Shown: piece by piece, positions 47,901 through 57,676 of the stretch
How positions within the stretch are numbered: position 1 is the stretch's first letter
Layout of the letters: the number at the start of each line of letters is the position of its first letter
Assembly (NCBI RefSeq): GCF_910592395.1
Contig: NC_088316.1
Coordinates: 17,546,001-17,610,000, forward strand
Length of the DNA: 64,000 nt
Source of the DNA: Lineus longissimus
Lineage: Eukaryota > Nemertea > Pilidiophora > Heteronemertea > Lineidae
Direction: 5' to 3'
Program-made: the position numbers and the translations under genes
Notes under the pieces: model-generated
The model's input: the letters and a program-made list of their open reading frames with translations, nothing else
Told to the model about the DNA's origin: nothing
Databases searched by the model: none

Positions 47901-50860
47901 TCCAACTGAACAAACTTCTTCAACGACGGCTTGCTCAAACTAGCGAGAGGCACAGGATAAAATTCTACTTGAATAATATTGGTCACTTGAGATTGAATTG
48001 TGGGCGTCTATAGCTCCGTATCTCATTCCTCAGATCAATGCTGCTCCACTTGAAGGAATGGCCCCATTGAGATGCTTATACCAGTCGATACCCCCTAGTA
48101 CTTGTTTTACATTTAACACATCGATTCCAGATTGTCACATCGCCATGAGGAGAATATGTAAAGTTACTCAAGGGCTGGATGAAATAATTTATGATGAAGT
48201 TATAGCTGTGGGTTTTAATAAGTGTTTACAGAGCAGTTTTGGAGAAAAAAAGTCTTGTATGGCATGATACAGGTCTACTAGATGTATTACTATCAGGTGC
48301 TGGAGCTTGAACATGTGTTCAAAGTTTCACTATCAGCCTGTTAAGTCATTTTAACACCAAGACTAAATAAAAGCCACATTTAAGCAAGGAGGGTTGATAG
48401 ATGCCTCGATGTCTCAAGGACAATGAGAAGACGATGACTGACGTTGAGCAAGGTATAAGTCATCGACTCTGCCTTCAAAGGAATCATACTGATAAAGTTG
48501 AGGAAATGAGGAGATTGAACAAATACAAGCCAATCAAATCTGGCCGGGTCTTTTAACATCTAAAACAGAATCATTTTGTCTTCCTAATCATCATTATCTG
48601 TCATCTATTTTCAGGCGGTGAACCAGGTTGTGTTATGGGATAAGATCATCCAGCGTGGGGAGAATGGCAAGCTAGACTACAAGAGTATGCACACAAAATA
48701 CTACTTCTGGGATGATGGCCATGGCCTCAAGTAAGTATGGGCACGATACCCTGAGATCACCCCATCTCACCAAGTCCAAATTTCTGACCTCATTTATAAT
48801 AGTGTTCTTTCTTGAGATCGTATCAGAGGGTGTTGCCATCACCTTTTATGTCGAGATGTGATAGAATTGCCACCAGCAAAACAAACTTATTGATGATAGA
48901 TATCTTTAGAAGGAGGGATAACAATGCCTAGGCAACATCTGGCTTGACATCAATGGTTAAGATGAAATCATTATTAAAGAGAATTGCATTATCTTGAGAC
49001 ATCTGGCTAATTTGTGTTGCTTGCTATTGATTGGGAATTGAAAAATGTTCCAAAAAAAATCATCCAGAGATATCCGTAACTGAGAATTCGATTAAAAATA
49101 AGACCGAAATAGCGACAAAGTGTTGATTTGGGGTAAACCCTTCAAGTTGTTTTGACTGAGGAGTGCTCAGATTTGCTGTCAATTTGTTGACATATTCCAA
49201 ACTCCCTTCAAAAATGTAGGTAATGCTAAAGCCTTCAAGTTCTAGGTGTCTCTCTGACCTTGATACTTCTAAAAGGCCGTAGGAGTACATTATATTCATA
49301 GTTGCCGTTGGAGTGCGCTTGATGAGAATTGTAGATTTAAACATGTTGGGGAGCTGAATTGGTTGATGCTATCTACAGCTGTTGCTTATGTTAGGCCTTG
49401 TCCACAATGCCTGGCTGGCTGCCTTCTTGATGGGACCATGACTTCCATAACTTATCTCCATATCTCTACGAATATCATCTGTGGATTAATGTTATTAAAG
49501 GCGTGCTGCCTCTGTCAAAAGTCTAACCTGAAAGTGCATTTGACCGGTGATATTATCGATATCATTATTAGTATATTTTGTACTTGTGATACACAGCGCC
49601 ACAGTGTGGGCAGTACTACATACATTTCCTACCATCACATGACATGGTTAGCCAATGGCATTCTTGATACATTGCGGTCATCTGATAACAACATATATCA
49701 ACGGTATAAGTTAGGATTACCTGTATTTACTGGCAATAAAATTATGGTTGAAAATCCGCAAAAATTTATATCTGGCTTTTAACAGCCTGTTTTTGTGCCT
49801 GGGGAAAGGTATTGTGATATTGTCAGTGCTGATAAATTTCTTCTGAGATTTTATCATTCTATTATTAATGATTTCTAAGGCGTTGTCATGCCTGCCCGCT
49901 GTGCCAGCTGTGATATTAATTATTCTAGATCACCGGGTGACATTCGTTATAGCTGTTATCTTCTTCAACAACAGGTCACTGCAGTGGCTCTAATTTGCAG
50001 CGAAAGAAATGCTTCAGCTAAGGTGTCTATCCTGAAGTCTAACCAATTCTTGGCCTATCCAGGCTTACCATTATAGATCGATTTCCCGCCCATATTCTGA
50101 TATTCTGACAAATGTTGGAAGTAATAATCGCCTTTATGAGTTTGTTTACATCCTTGGACAGGCATCGACCCTGATTTGATAAGCTGAATGAGCTTCAAAT
50201 CAATTCTTAAGTCTGAATAAGATTTATTCTCACAGCTGAACAAATTAATTCGGGCAGTCATCGTTTCCTGTACTGTCATTGCAACTTTATTGATGAATTT
50301 GTGGTTATTGATAAATTGTGTGTCCTTCTTTGATTAGAAAATACATGGCATTTAGTTATCAATTTACCTTATTGTCCACGACAACAAATCAGGCTGTGTG
50401 GTTTTTATCAAAATCATAATAGCGTTTTTTATTGGGGTTGGTTTTATCAGCAGATGCACGTGATGTGTATTGTGATGGTTTTGCAGGAAGGAATCTGTCA
50501 ATTTGTTCTGAGGAATGAAAGCATTTTGCAAATGAAATGTTGGTGCAACATGGCAGTGACAAAATTACAGCTGTTGATTGGTTGAAAATGACCATGAATG
50601 GGAACCATAATTGAAATTATCTGTGAATTTTTATTGTAATTGCCCTGTGTTATTCCACAATGTTGCATATGGCCTGGAATTTTGAATATTCTCACAAAAT
50701 ATAAACTAACCTCTGTTTCTCTCTTTGCAGGGCCAACAATAACATTACTCTCTCGTTGTCTTGGAACATCATACCGAATGCTGGTGGCCTTCCCTTGGTG
50801 AAAGGAGACGGTTCCCATACATTTGGTTTCCCTAATGAATATGCATCATCCCGGGTGTAA
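36127..50860 (+). CDS. SPCS3: Signal peptidase complex subunit 3 (SPC22/23)
   Basis: Five exons: 36127-36269, 47112-47185, 47336-47412, 48615-48730 and 50731-50860, giving 179 residues; human SPCS3 has 180. The protein begins [20 protein letters not shown] with a membrane helix at about 11-33, then a lumenal domain. Matches to the family include [53 protein letters not shown] and [16 protein letters not shown]. The N-I-T sequon at Asn 141 is where mammalian SPC22/23 is glycosylated. SPCS3 is the lumenal non-catalytic subunit of the ER signal peptidase and is needed for its activity. Introns 1, 3 and 4 are GT-AG; intron 2 has AT-AC ends. Intron 1 is 10.8 kb and carries an SK channel gene on the opposite strand. 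All phases join and the length matches the family, so the long intron is well supported. Confidence 0.95.
38796..39935. mobile_element. Unclassified ~1.1-kb foldback-type repeat element
   Basis: The left end is a hairpin with perfect 10-bp arms, AGCTCACCTC and GAGGTGAGCT (38800-38825). The right end carries gaggtgagc again (39912-39920), so the element is bounded by inverted GCTCACCTC motifs. Inside are three diverged modules of about 300 bp, each with an attg-a-ttggtacacatgtaccc segment, ccaccagggggc and ggtcacagaggtcaaatgg (the last at about 39176, 39477 and 39791). There is no transposase frame, so it is non-autonomous. Similar multi-copy elements are common in marine invertebrate genomes; I cannot assign a superfamily. 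Confidence 0.65.
38842..38908. repeat. (CGT)n microsatellite
   Basis: About 20 nearly perfect CGT/GTC triplets with cgtccgtcgtccg borders, near the left end of the foldback element. The arginine-rich reading frames seen here on both strands are only translations of the triplet array. Confidence 0.95.
39936..41251. other. SPCS3 intron 1 sequence, no gene seen
   Basis: AT-rich intron sequence between the foldback element and the 3' end of the nested channel gene. A minus-strand ATTAAA (plus 41007-41012) lies about 240 nt beyond the channel stop codon and is a possible poly(A) signal for it. At 39945-39960 the minus strand reads tatacagggtgtctca, like the end of a DNA transposon. Confidence 0.4.
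41252..42649 (-). CDS. Small/intermediate-conductance Ca2+-activated K+ channel, intronless
   Basis: Single 465-residue reading frame of the KCNN (SK/IK) family. An in-frame TGA 18 nt upstream shows that the N-terminus is complete. S1 lies at about 72-93 ([23 protein letters not shown]), S2 about 110-128, S3 near 154-170 with the family signature VCAIHPIP, S4 about 191-215 and S5 about 251-268. The pore has TVGYGD at 296-301, and S6 is about 312-331. The calmodulin-binding region follows at about 345-420 ([33 protein letters not shown]), then a coiled coil at about 425-460. It should form a voltage-independent K+ channel gated by Ca2+-calmodulin. The filter is TVGYGD; vertebrate SK channels have SIGYGD and IK has TIGYGD. 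The coding region has no intron, unlike vertebrate KCNN genes, and lies antisense inside SPCS3 intron 1. A 3' splice-like site (catttcag) 23 nt before the start codon hints at a spliced 5' UTR. Confidence 0.93.
   Translation of the reverse strand: MTTVVENPGIPLVKNGEFKKYSTESTEEEQGPSKHSRQTFFARMRKKKNMQFENVGQRLAKRKKVFVKRRVLNDIAVTFAMLGILLMIIETELSMMSRVYVKSDATSYFLKSCITVSTVVLLVLTVWYHATDIQLFMITNSLDDWRLAMTTSRCMKIVLELIVCAIHPIPANIQYTWVTLSTDPGQQKTVTTPADVLLSLPMFLRIYWVCRTILLHSKLFNDASSQSLGALNRLSFNFKFIFKLYMNLNPVSTLTVIIVSVVTMASWSIRICEKYDPNYHSTFSDSLWLIAITFLTVGYGDIVPVSYCGRTIAVLTGIFGAGVTALVVAVLAQKLELSRSEKYVHTFVMDVELGKKAKQEAANVIKQAWMIFKTKKKGGEGLISHQRKLFAAINKSREIKMQQRGLTDSGINLVEIARNEELMHRNIIKTNERQDDMDSRLQKMEECLYDLNQKVGDIHRAVIKR
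46206..46263. repeat. TG / poly-G low-complexity tract
   Basis: A short (TG)n run followed by ggggtggggtaggggtgggg and a run of about 20 consecutive G. It has more than four G-runs and could form a G-quadruplex in the sense strand of SPCS3 pre-mRNA. The exact run length may be a sequencing artefact. Confidence 0.85.
46507..46735 (+). repeat. tRNA-derived SINE
   Basis: A tRNA-like head with an A-box-like TGGCACAACAG, a B box GGGTTCGATACC at about 46560, and a closing stem GTGGCA/TGCCAC. After the head comes about 130 bp of unrelated body. It lacks a good anticodon arm and discriminator, so it is a SINE and not a functional tRNA gene. It lies in SPCS3 intron 1, sense orientation. Confidence 0.7.
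47186..47335 (+). other. AT-AC, U12-type intron of SPCS3 (intron 2)
   Basis: The 150-nt intron starts ATATCCTTTT, an exact match to the U12 5' splice consensus. It has the branch-site-like TTCCTTGAC at 47318-47326, with the branch A about 10 nt from the end, and it ends in AC. Only this choice restores the SPCS3 reading frame (FDLQS joined to [10 protein letters not shown]). No in-frame GT-AG alternative was found. Confidence 0.92.
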
Positions 50861-52140
50861 AATATTTGATTATTGAGACTTGAGCATCCCTTCCCTAAGT
50901 CAGTCCTGCCATTGACCCTGTACATCATAACAGAACTTGCACAAGTGCCATCTTTAGAACCGGTGGTGAACTAAACATTAAGGCATTGTTATTAGTGTGA
51001 TCAGTTCTTTAACTGGATGTAAGTTGTCATTACGCTGCTTTGATTAGCAACACCTGAGGGGCTACACTGCATGGTAAAGTTCGGTATGTTTTGTTAGAAA
51101 AATGAATGAAAATTGAGGGATGGCTGGCCACCTAGTTTGTGGTGGTACATACACAGGGTCAGATGTTGCCTGCCTAAAACAATGGAAGAGATGTTCAAGT
51201 CAATTGTAAAGTTCTTTATCAGAATGTTGTCCATCATGGTTGTCAAATTAGTTCTTGTTTGTATATTTTCGTTGGGGCAAAAATGCCATTTGGGAGAAAA
51301 TAGGGTGTATTTTGTCTCATGCTGTAGATGTATGTTCAACTAGGCCTCTTTCTATTTGTAGTTCAATGTATAAAGGACACAGTGTAGAGGTGACTTTGGC
51401 CCAAGCTTGAATTATGCAATGTGAATGTACATGTGTATTTCAATTGCTCATCATCATGGACAACAATTTGATTCAAAACCATTCCTTTGGGGGCCTTCTT
51501 TTTTCTGTCAACGAAACGTAATGTGGGTTCATTTTCATTCCACCATGAAAAACATTTGAAGGATAAAAGATTTCGATCATTTCATTGTCATAAACTTCGA
51601 TACGAAAATAGATGAGTCTTTCTGCAGGACGGAGCCCTACAGAAAGAGTGAACAGAGACCTAATGTAATAATCAAAAGCACCACTGATGTACTACCATCG
51701 CCATCTTTTGTCAGAAGAAATACGTGTTTTCCCTGAATCTGTTTTGTGCTGTGGGTGTGGGTATATTCAATGGTGGTGTTGGCAAAATAATCTAAGAATT
51801 TTTTCCTTTTCCTTCTAATTTTCTTCTCGACAACATATTTTTTTCAAATTTGAACTTTGCATTTGGAGCAATGCCTTTAGGGCGCCATATATTTCGCAAT
51901 AACATAACCATGACGATGTGAAAAACATCGTCATAGTCCAAAAAGAAGCTCCGAGTGCTACATGTAAATGACATAGATGTGTCACAAAACGAGACAAAGT
52001 CTTCATTATTAATCATTTTGACGTTGTCTTTTGCTCCAATGGTGCAATATTCATGTTGTATATCAAGAATGACATTGAAAATCAAATACATGTTTTAAAA
52101 AGAAACCAGTAAACATCATGTGTATTTATAAATCAAGACT
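50861..52140. other. SPCS3 3' flank, no gene recognised
   Basis: It should include the SPCS3 3' UTR. No canonical AATAAA was seen close behind the stop codon. Reading frames here are short and unlike any family I know. Confidence 0.4.
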
Positions 52141-52850
52141 TTCTTCCATGTTTTTGCCTTCTGCTTTCCTTTCCCAAATCTTTGAGGTCAGCTGATGACA
52201 TCAGTGTGACTTCTGTTCATCAGTATCCTGAGGAATCAATGGTGTCAACAGAGCTTTGTTAAACACTGTTTGGTTTGGTTTACCGCCAGGAGAATAATTG
52301 CTCTTGATGACACCCTGGCCTTCCCCATCCAACATTTCCAGCGTCCTCCTCGAGGTATGGCTTGAGATGGCACCCATGAGAAGCTGCGTGGTGATGCGCC
52401 TGCTTTCCCCACGCAGACGTACACTGGCGTCCTTGCCCCATCTGCATTCCTTTGCCCTCTGTCTGGCCATGGACATTGATTGGTCTGCTCACTGCTCCTC
52501 CACCACTCCTTGTCTAAGTGCATGAAGGGTGTCACCAGTCCCCATTGTGAGACTCCCAAAAGCCTCTGCTTTTCCAGCCAGCCAGTCCGCCCTTTCATTG
52601 TATCTAATCCCCGCATGTCTGGGGATGTAGATCACTTCACCGATGGATTGGAGGATGGGGAAACATGTCTTCTTCATCCAGCCCGGGTTCAGTTTACTCG
52701 CCAAGCTCATTGAGTCGGTCAGAATGACAGTGAACACGTACATACTTTCCAAGTCCAAAACTTCCACCATCTGCCAAATGAACCCATCTTCTAGTTCTAT
52801 AAGACCGAACAGCCTGGTTTCATAAAGCAGACCGGTGCAAAAACTGCTAT
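52140..52850 (-). pseudogene. 3' end of a non-LTR retrotransposon (RNase H domain), decayed
   Basis: Minus-strand translation from about 52843 to 52201 gives an RNase H-like end of a LINE ORF2. It reads VFTVILTDSMSLASKLNPGW with the catalytic-type Asp in TDS, then YIPRHAGIRYNERADWLAGKA, matching the H-x-G-I-x-x-N-E-x-A-D signature. The frame continues through LRGESRRITTQLLMGAISS to a stop at 52201. One in-frame TGA (plus 52489-52491) interrupts it. No reverse transcriptase was found upstream, so it looks like a 5'-truncated dead copy. Confidence 0.75.
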
Positions 52851-53650
52851 GAATCCTTCAAATTTTTAAAGTCGTTTGAAGAGGCAATCAATATGAATAA
52901 TGTGAGTGGGTTTGTCGAGCAGACACACAAAAGAGATAAATTGATTCACCAGACAAGTGCCATACTGTTGGTAACTCTTCATTGACATCGAAATGGCAGT
53001 TCTTCATGATTGGCAACTGAAGTAGCCTACTTGAAGTAGGTTGTGTACCACAGGTAGCTTATGTATGTACCTGAAGTATGTGTACCTGGGACATGCTGAC
53101 TTATCAGCGGTGAATATCAGCCCTAAAGTCTCCTCCTTTCACCGCTGAAACAAAGGGCCAGGAAATCCCTTGGACAGACCATCATGAACGGGTGGCCACA
53201 CAATGTAATTGAATGATGGCCTGAATCAATAGTGCCAACCTCAGGATCAGGTTATCCTTCTCCATACAACATGCACTGTGCATTTGGGTCAGGTCATCAT
53301 CCCTGGGACCGTTACTCATTGAACACCTGGTCTTCCATTACAATGGCTTTCAGTGCGTGTCTCGTGCGACAACCATGAGTGAGTGTAATGTTAAAGTTGT
53401 CGCAACGTTGACGCGTGGGAAAGGAAGGGAATGCAGGGAGACTACCGATAAAGTAACAGCCCTTCTACACCTACATGTGTACATCTTGACATTAAGCTGC
53501 ATATCCTCAGATTCAGTCCAAAACTGGCGGCCAAGTCTTGTCGCCATAGAGGAAGGGTGATCAGGATGACTGAATGGACTGCACAGAGTAATCATTTGGC
53601 TGTTCCATTGTGAACTTCTAGACTTGTGGCATTGTTCCAATTGTCTTCAT
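52851..53650. other. No gene recognised
   Basis: Short reading frames on both strands without family resemblance. If the LINE copy were longer, its reverse transcriptase should lie here on the minus strand, but I do not see it. Confidence 0.4.
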
Positions 53651-53652
53651 AG

Positions 53653-53843
53653 CACGTTATGTGGAACAAACAATGGGAATGTCTATTGGTGCCTGGCTCA
53701 TCACAAGGTCACAAGCGAAAATGGAACAACGCAAACTGCAGATGGACCGGCTATGGACACAAAGCCTTCAGATGACAAGGGACCCAAAGGGGTTTGTTGG
53801 TACCAACAACTCAAGGGCTCAAAATCAGACAGCTCATCTATGA
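53653..53843 (+). CDS. Candidate orphan terminal exon, function unknown
   Basis: After a splice-acceptor-like ttgtcttcatag, an open frame in phase 2 encodes RYVEQTMGMSIGAWLITRSQ and a Lys/Gln/Met-rich amphipathic segment (KMEQRKLQMDRLWTQSLQ), ending in TGA at 53841-53843. An ATTAAA lies 63 nt downstream. The composition looks protein-like, but I do not recognise it and find no convincing upstream exon on the same strand. It could be a processed fragment or chance. Confidence 0.25.
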
Positions 53844-56800
53844 AACAAGTGCAGAATCGTGATCCTGTGGTAGCATTCATGACAAATAATGAACAAAAGA
53901 ACTAAATTAAAGTTTTTTCTTTGTTTTATTTTTAACAATTTGAAAATGCCGAGGTATAATATATAGCACAAAAGCATGATTCTATTTCTACCAAGCATTT
54001 GGTAATTTACAGGCATTTGGCAACGTCTTGCCTATTTACAGCATAAATACAATAAAATGTACACTGGTATATACAACATGAGACAGCAGTCACTGTGTTA
54101 CGATTGTGAATCCATGCAAGTTATACAGTTGTGTATCATGTGACACAAATCAAGTCTGATTGTGCATCTTTGTGACACAACTAACATGATTGTGCATCTT
54201 TGTGACACAACTAGCAAGATTGTGCATCACGTGATGCATGTCAAGTCTGATTGTGCATCTATGTGACACAACTCCAGTATTCATAAACCAAGCATTATCC
54301 CTCCATATTATTCTTTCTGAGCACCACAACTGTAATTGATTTTTAAGCTAAAGCTTGGATTGAGATTTCTTGGTGTGCGGGATTGGTCCTGCAGGCTATT
54401 TCTGGCAGTTTCTGCTGTATCTATCTATATACACACTACCTGCTAATACTGGATATCACAAAGAAATATCAACCCCAGCTTTCTTCACTGAAAACCGGTT
54501 GCAGTGGGGTTGAGTTCAGATCACCCAGGTAAGTATAACGTCAGAATAGTCGCACAAGTTTGACCAAGTGATGAAATACATGTTCCCCTGACAGATGGAA
54601 ATATATTTCTACATTTTTTGGACACCCAGCATACATTTGAATAAATAACATCAAACGGGAAACTCTGCACACAGTGCTCTAGTTCAATGCTCTCTAAACA
54701 TTTGAAAATATGGCCATCATGAAATGGCCCACACAACGTGACATTAAGGAACGTACCCCCAGAATATGTGAATTGGCACATGAATTGATCAACAATATAT
54801 AGTATATTAGCAGACAACTGCCATAGAGATAGGTGATCGATAGGTGGGCAAAAAAGAGACAGAATTCACATTATTTACCTATTAACAGTGGCCACTTGTG
54901 AAATATACGAACAATAGCAAATTGCATTATCTACATACTACAGTGACTTAGGCCACACTCAGCACAGTCAGGGGATTTCCCTCCACCCTACCCCACAATA
55001 TCTAAAAGCACATGAATCAGACTTTAGCATCCAGTAGTGCAGGCATGAACCAGGATCAAAATGTCTCGATGTTCAATAATACCTGTCAGCCCATGTTTCA
55101 CCTGACCATTATTGAGGTCTGTGATCAACGATTATATGTCATCATGCTTTATGAAAGCGCTGCAATGCGATAGCAATCGGACATGAAATGTTTTGAAACT
55201 GGCAAAATGAGAGAATATCGGATAATGTGCCAGACTCAGATTATGTGAGATCGTGGACTTGTGCATCTCCCATCTATCTTTACAAATTCTGAAGTTGTCA
55301 TGTCCGCTAGTTTCTCTTCAAGTTCTATATGGGTTGACCTCGATAAATACCCCCTCCCCTAACTTATATCAAGGTAGGCCTCTAAACTGAGAATGATTAC
55401 AAGACTACTACTGACAACATACATATTTGGTGAACATCGGGACGGGCTCAGAAACGTTGTTGTCAGTTGAAAAGATTGTCACCTATCATAAGAACAGACA
55501 CTGATGGGGATGTTGAAACAGTGAAACCTCAATCACTCAAGTCTCGCACAATTCAGCCCACAATATGCAGGTTTTGTAGTCAATGATGACTAACATTGAT
55601 GCTTACTGTAGTCTATGACGACTAACAATACATTGACTAATACTCTGCAAGATTGATGACAGACTGAAGTGAAGCACCACCAGGATGGAGAGCCAATCAT
55701 GAATTAACACACGCTTGGATGATTATAAGAAAAAGGATGACATAATTGCACATGGTTAATGAAATTTCAGAATACAGTGTACAATTTGAAATTAAATTCA
55801 CCAGCTTGAATCATTCCAACCCTTGATAGACAGAGTGATAAACCTATCCTGGGTTGATACTTCAAAAAATCAGCAAAAAAAAAGAAGTCAAACTATATCA
55901 TTTACATGTAATTAACTTTGACCAAATTTGTGACACCATGGTCAATTATTGATAACAAATACCTAATCGAACAAACCTTATTGTTGGTAGTACAGTACAC
56001 AGACTACACTTAACACGATCGATGTTTAGGTACATGTATTTACAACTCATGATCAAGTAACCGACACTCAAGACTCGGCAAAGGCAAAATTCCACCACAG
56101 ATCCTAGAAGAAATTACAGTAGATGATAACAGTGACATGGTTACTGTGATAATAGCGTTAGTTACCGCAAGTTTCTTTTTCAAATATTCGGTACATAACA
56201 GTAACACCCATAAAAACCATTGCGGTCCCGGATGACAATCACCTTTAGACATTTCTACGGAAGAAAACCCCCATCCATAATAAGCAGTCTGCACGTTTGC
56301 TTTGCAGCCAGAACACTCCAATTAGAGGTCTGATCAATATAATTATCAATGCCATGATGTTCATCAGAAACAAATACTTTGCCAGATTACTGAAGTCCGC
56401 TTTATAGACTAGAGGTTTTTCTAAGTAACCAATGCCATCTTTGAGGAGTACGACACCAATGAAGGACAACATAAAGTGAACCCACAAGAAATGTCCCCAT
56501 CATGCAACCATTTTGACTCTATGCTTTTTACAAATCGATGATCCTATCGCGTTTTGATTGAACATACAGAACACAGTGACACAGCACAAGTCAGTGTACC
56601 TGAACAAACTTAAACCGCCAGTCATGCTTTTAATATTCATAACAAACTTTTCCAAATTTGTCTACCAGATGGAAAATGACCCATCAATTTTTTCTTTTCC
56701 TTGAATGACAATCAATTAGTATACATGTTATAATTATTATAATTAACATATGTGAGTAGATGAAATTACATTTACTGAATCATTAACGACGGGATATAAA

Positions 56801-57425
56801 AGTGTTCCAATGCTTTGCAAGAATATGATAACACCTGACATCTGGTGTTTACAACTGTAACTTCTTTCTCCATTTCAAATACATGTCGACATGATCACCT
56901 GCTTAGTAACAGTGCACTCGTTCCCTTTCATCGAATAACAGTGACCCGGAGACTAGTATACATAACACTGTTAGCCATTCCCATTTATGCCACTAATGCA
57001 TAAACAAACAATAGTTGGAGCGAAAACCACTTTGAATTCTGGCATTTTAGTTACAACAACAAATGTGAAGGTGATAGACAAAAGTCCAGCTTAGGCATAC
57101 TGCACTTAAAACTCTTGAAAGTGCTACTCGAGAACTTTCCTTCTGAGTAAAAAGTGATAAAAACACAAAGATTTCACACCAATGAACACAAAATGAAAAG
57201 CCAGCCAACCCTATTTTTAAAGTCGGGCAAGTCTATTCTGGCCCGTATCTGGAATATTCACTCAACTGGCCACAGTGGTTCAAACACCAGGCTGTGTGAC
57301 AAGATTGATTCCTGTAAGAGCAGAGGGCATGGCATACCTCTGCAGTCCTTTGAAAGGTTGACAGACCAAGTTTAAACGTATTGATTGAAATGGCTACTGT
57401 GTAATGGACATAATATTGTCACTTA
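53844..57425. other. Intergenic, between two convergent ends
   Basis: About 3.6 kb with no recognised coding sequence. Two overlapping minus-strand frames at 56040-56487 are hydrophobic but match nothing I know. A short tandem repeat at 54129-54275 is listed separately. If USP12/46 uses a distal poly(A) site, some of this would be 3' UTR. Confidence 0.4.
54129..54275. repeat. 30-31 bp tandem repeat, five copies
   Basis: Units of the type gattgtgcatctttgtgacacaact start at about 54129 (diverged), 54158, 54188, 54218 and 54249. The fourth unit contains the palindrome ATCACGTGAT, an E-box-like site. Confidence 0.85.
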
Positions 57426-57431
57426 TTTATT
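57426..57431 (-). terminator. Candidate poly(A) signal for USP12/46
   Basis: AATAAA on the minus strand, about 250 nt beyond the USP12/46 stop codon. Confidence 0.5.
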
Positions 57432-57676
57432 GAGATTTTTGCTTTTATATATACTTTGAAGGTTTTTTCCCTTTTTCCCTAGCCCCACATACATGTCAGC
57501 TCTCTGAATAGGCCTTTCCAATAGATCATTGGTGCTATCAATCTTGTAAGACCAGTGCATCCTAACCAATCTATCAATCTATCAAACAAGCGAGACCTGA
57601 GCAATCTCAGGGCGTCATACCCTGATAATCCATAACAGATTAAGAACATGAGAAATGAGTTTGGCATCACAAAGAT

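Noticed and set aside
56040..56487. Hydrophobic minus-strand frames resembling a membrane protein
   Set aside because: Two overlapping short frames with no family match, no consistent splice sites and no support; AT-rich DNA often gives such frames.
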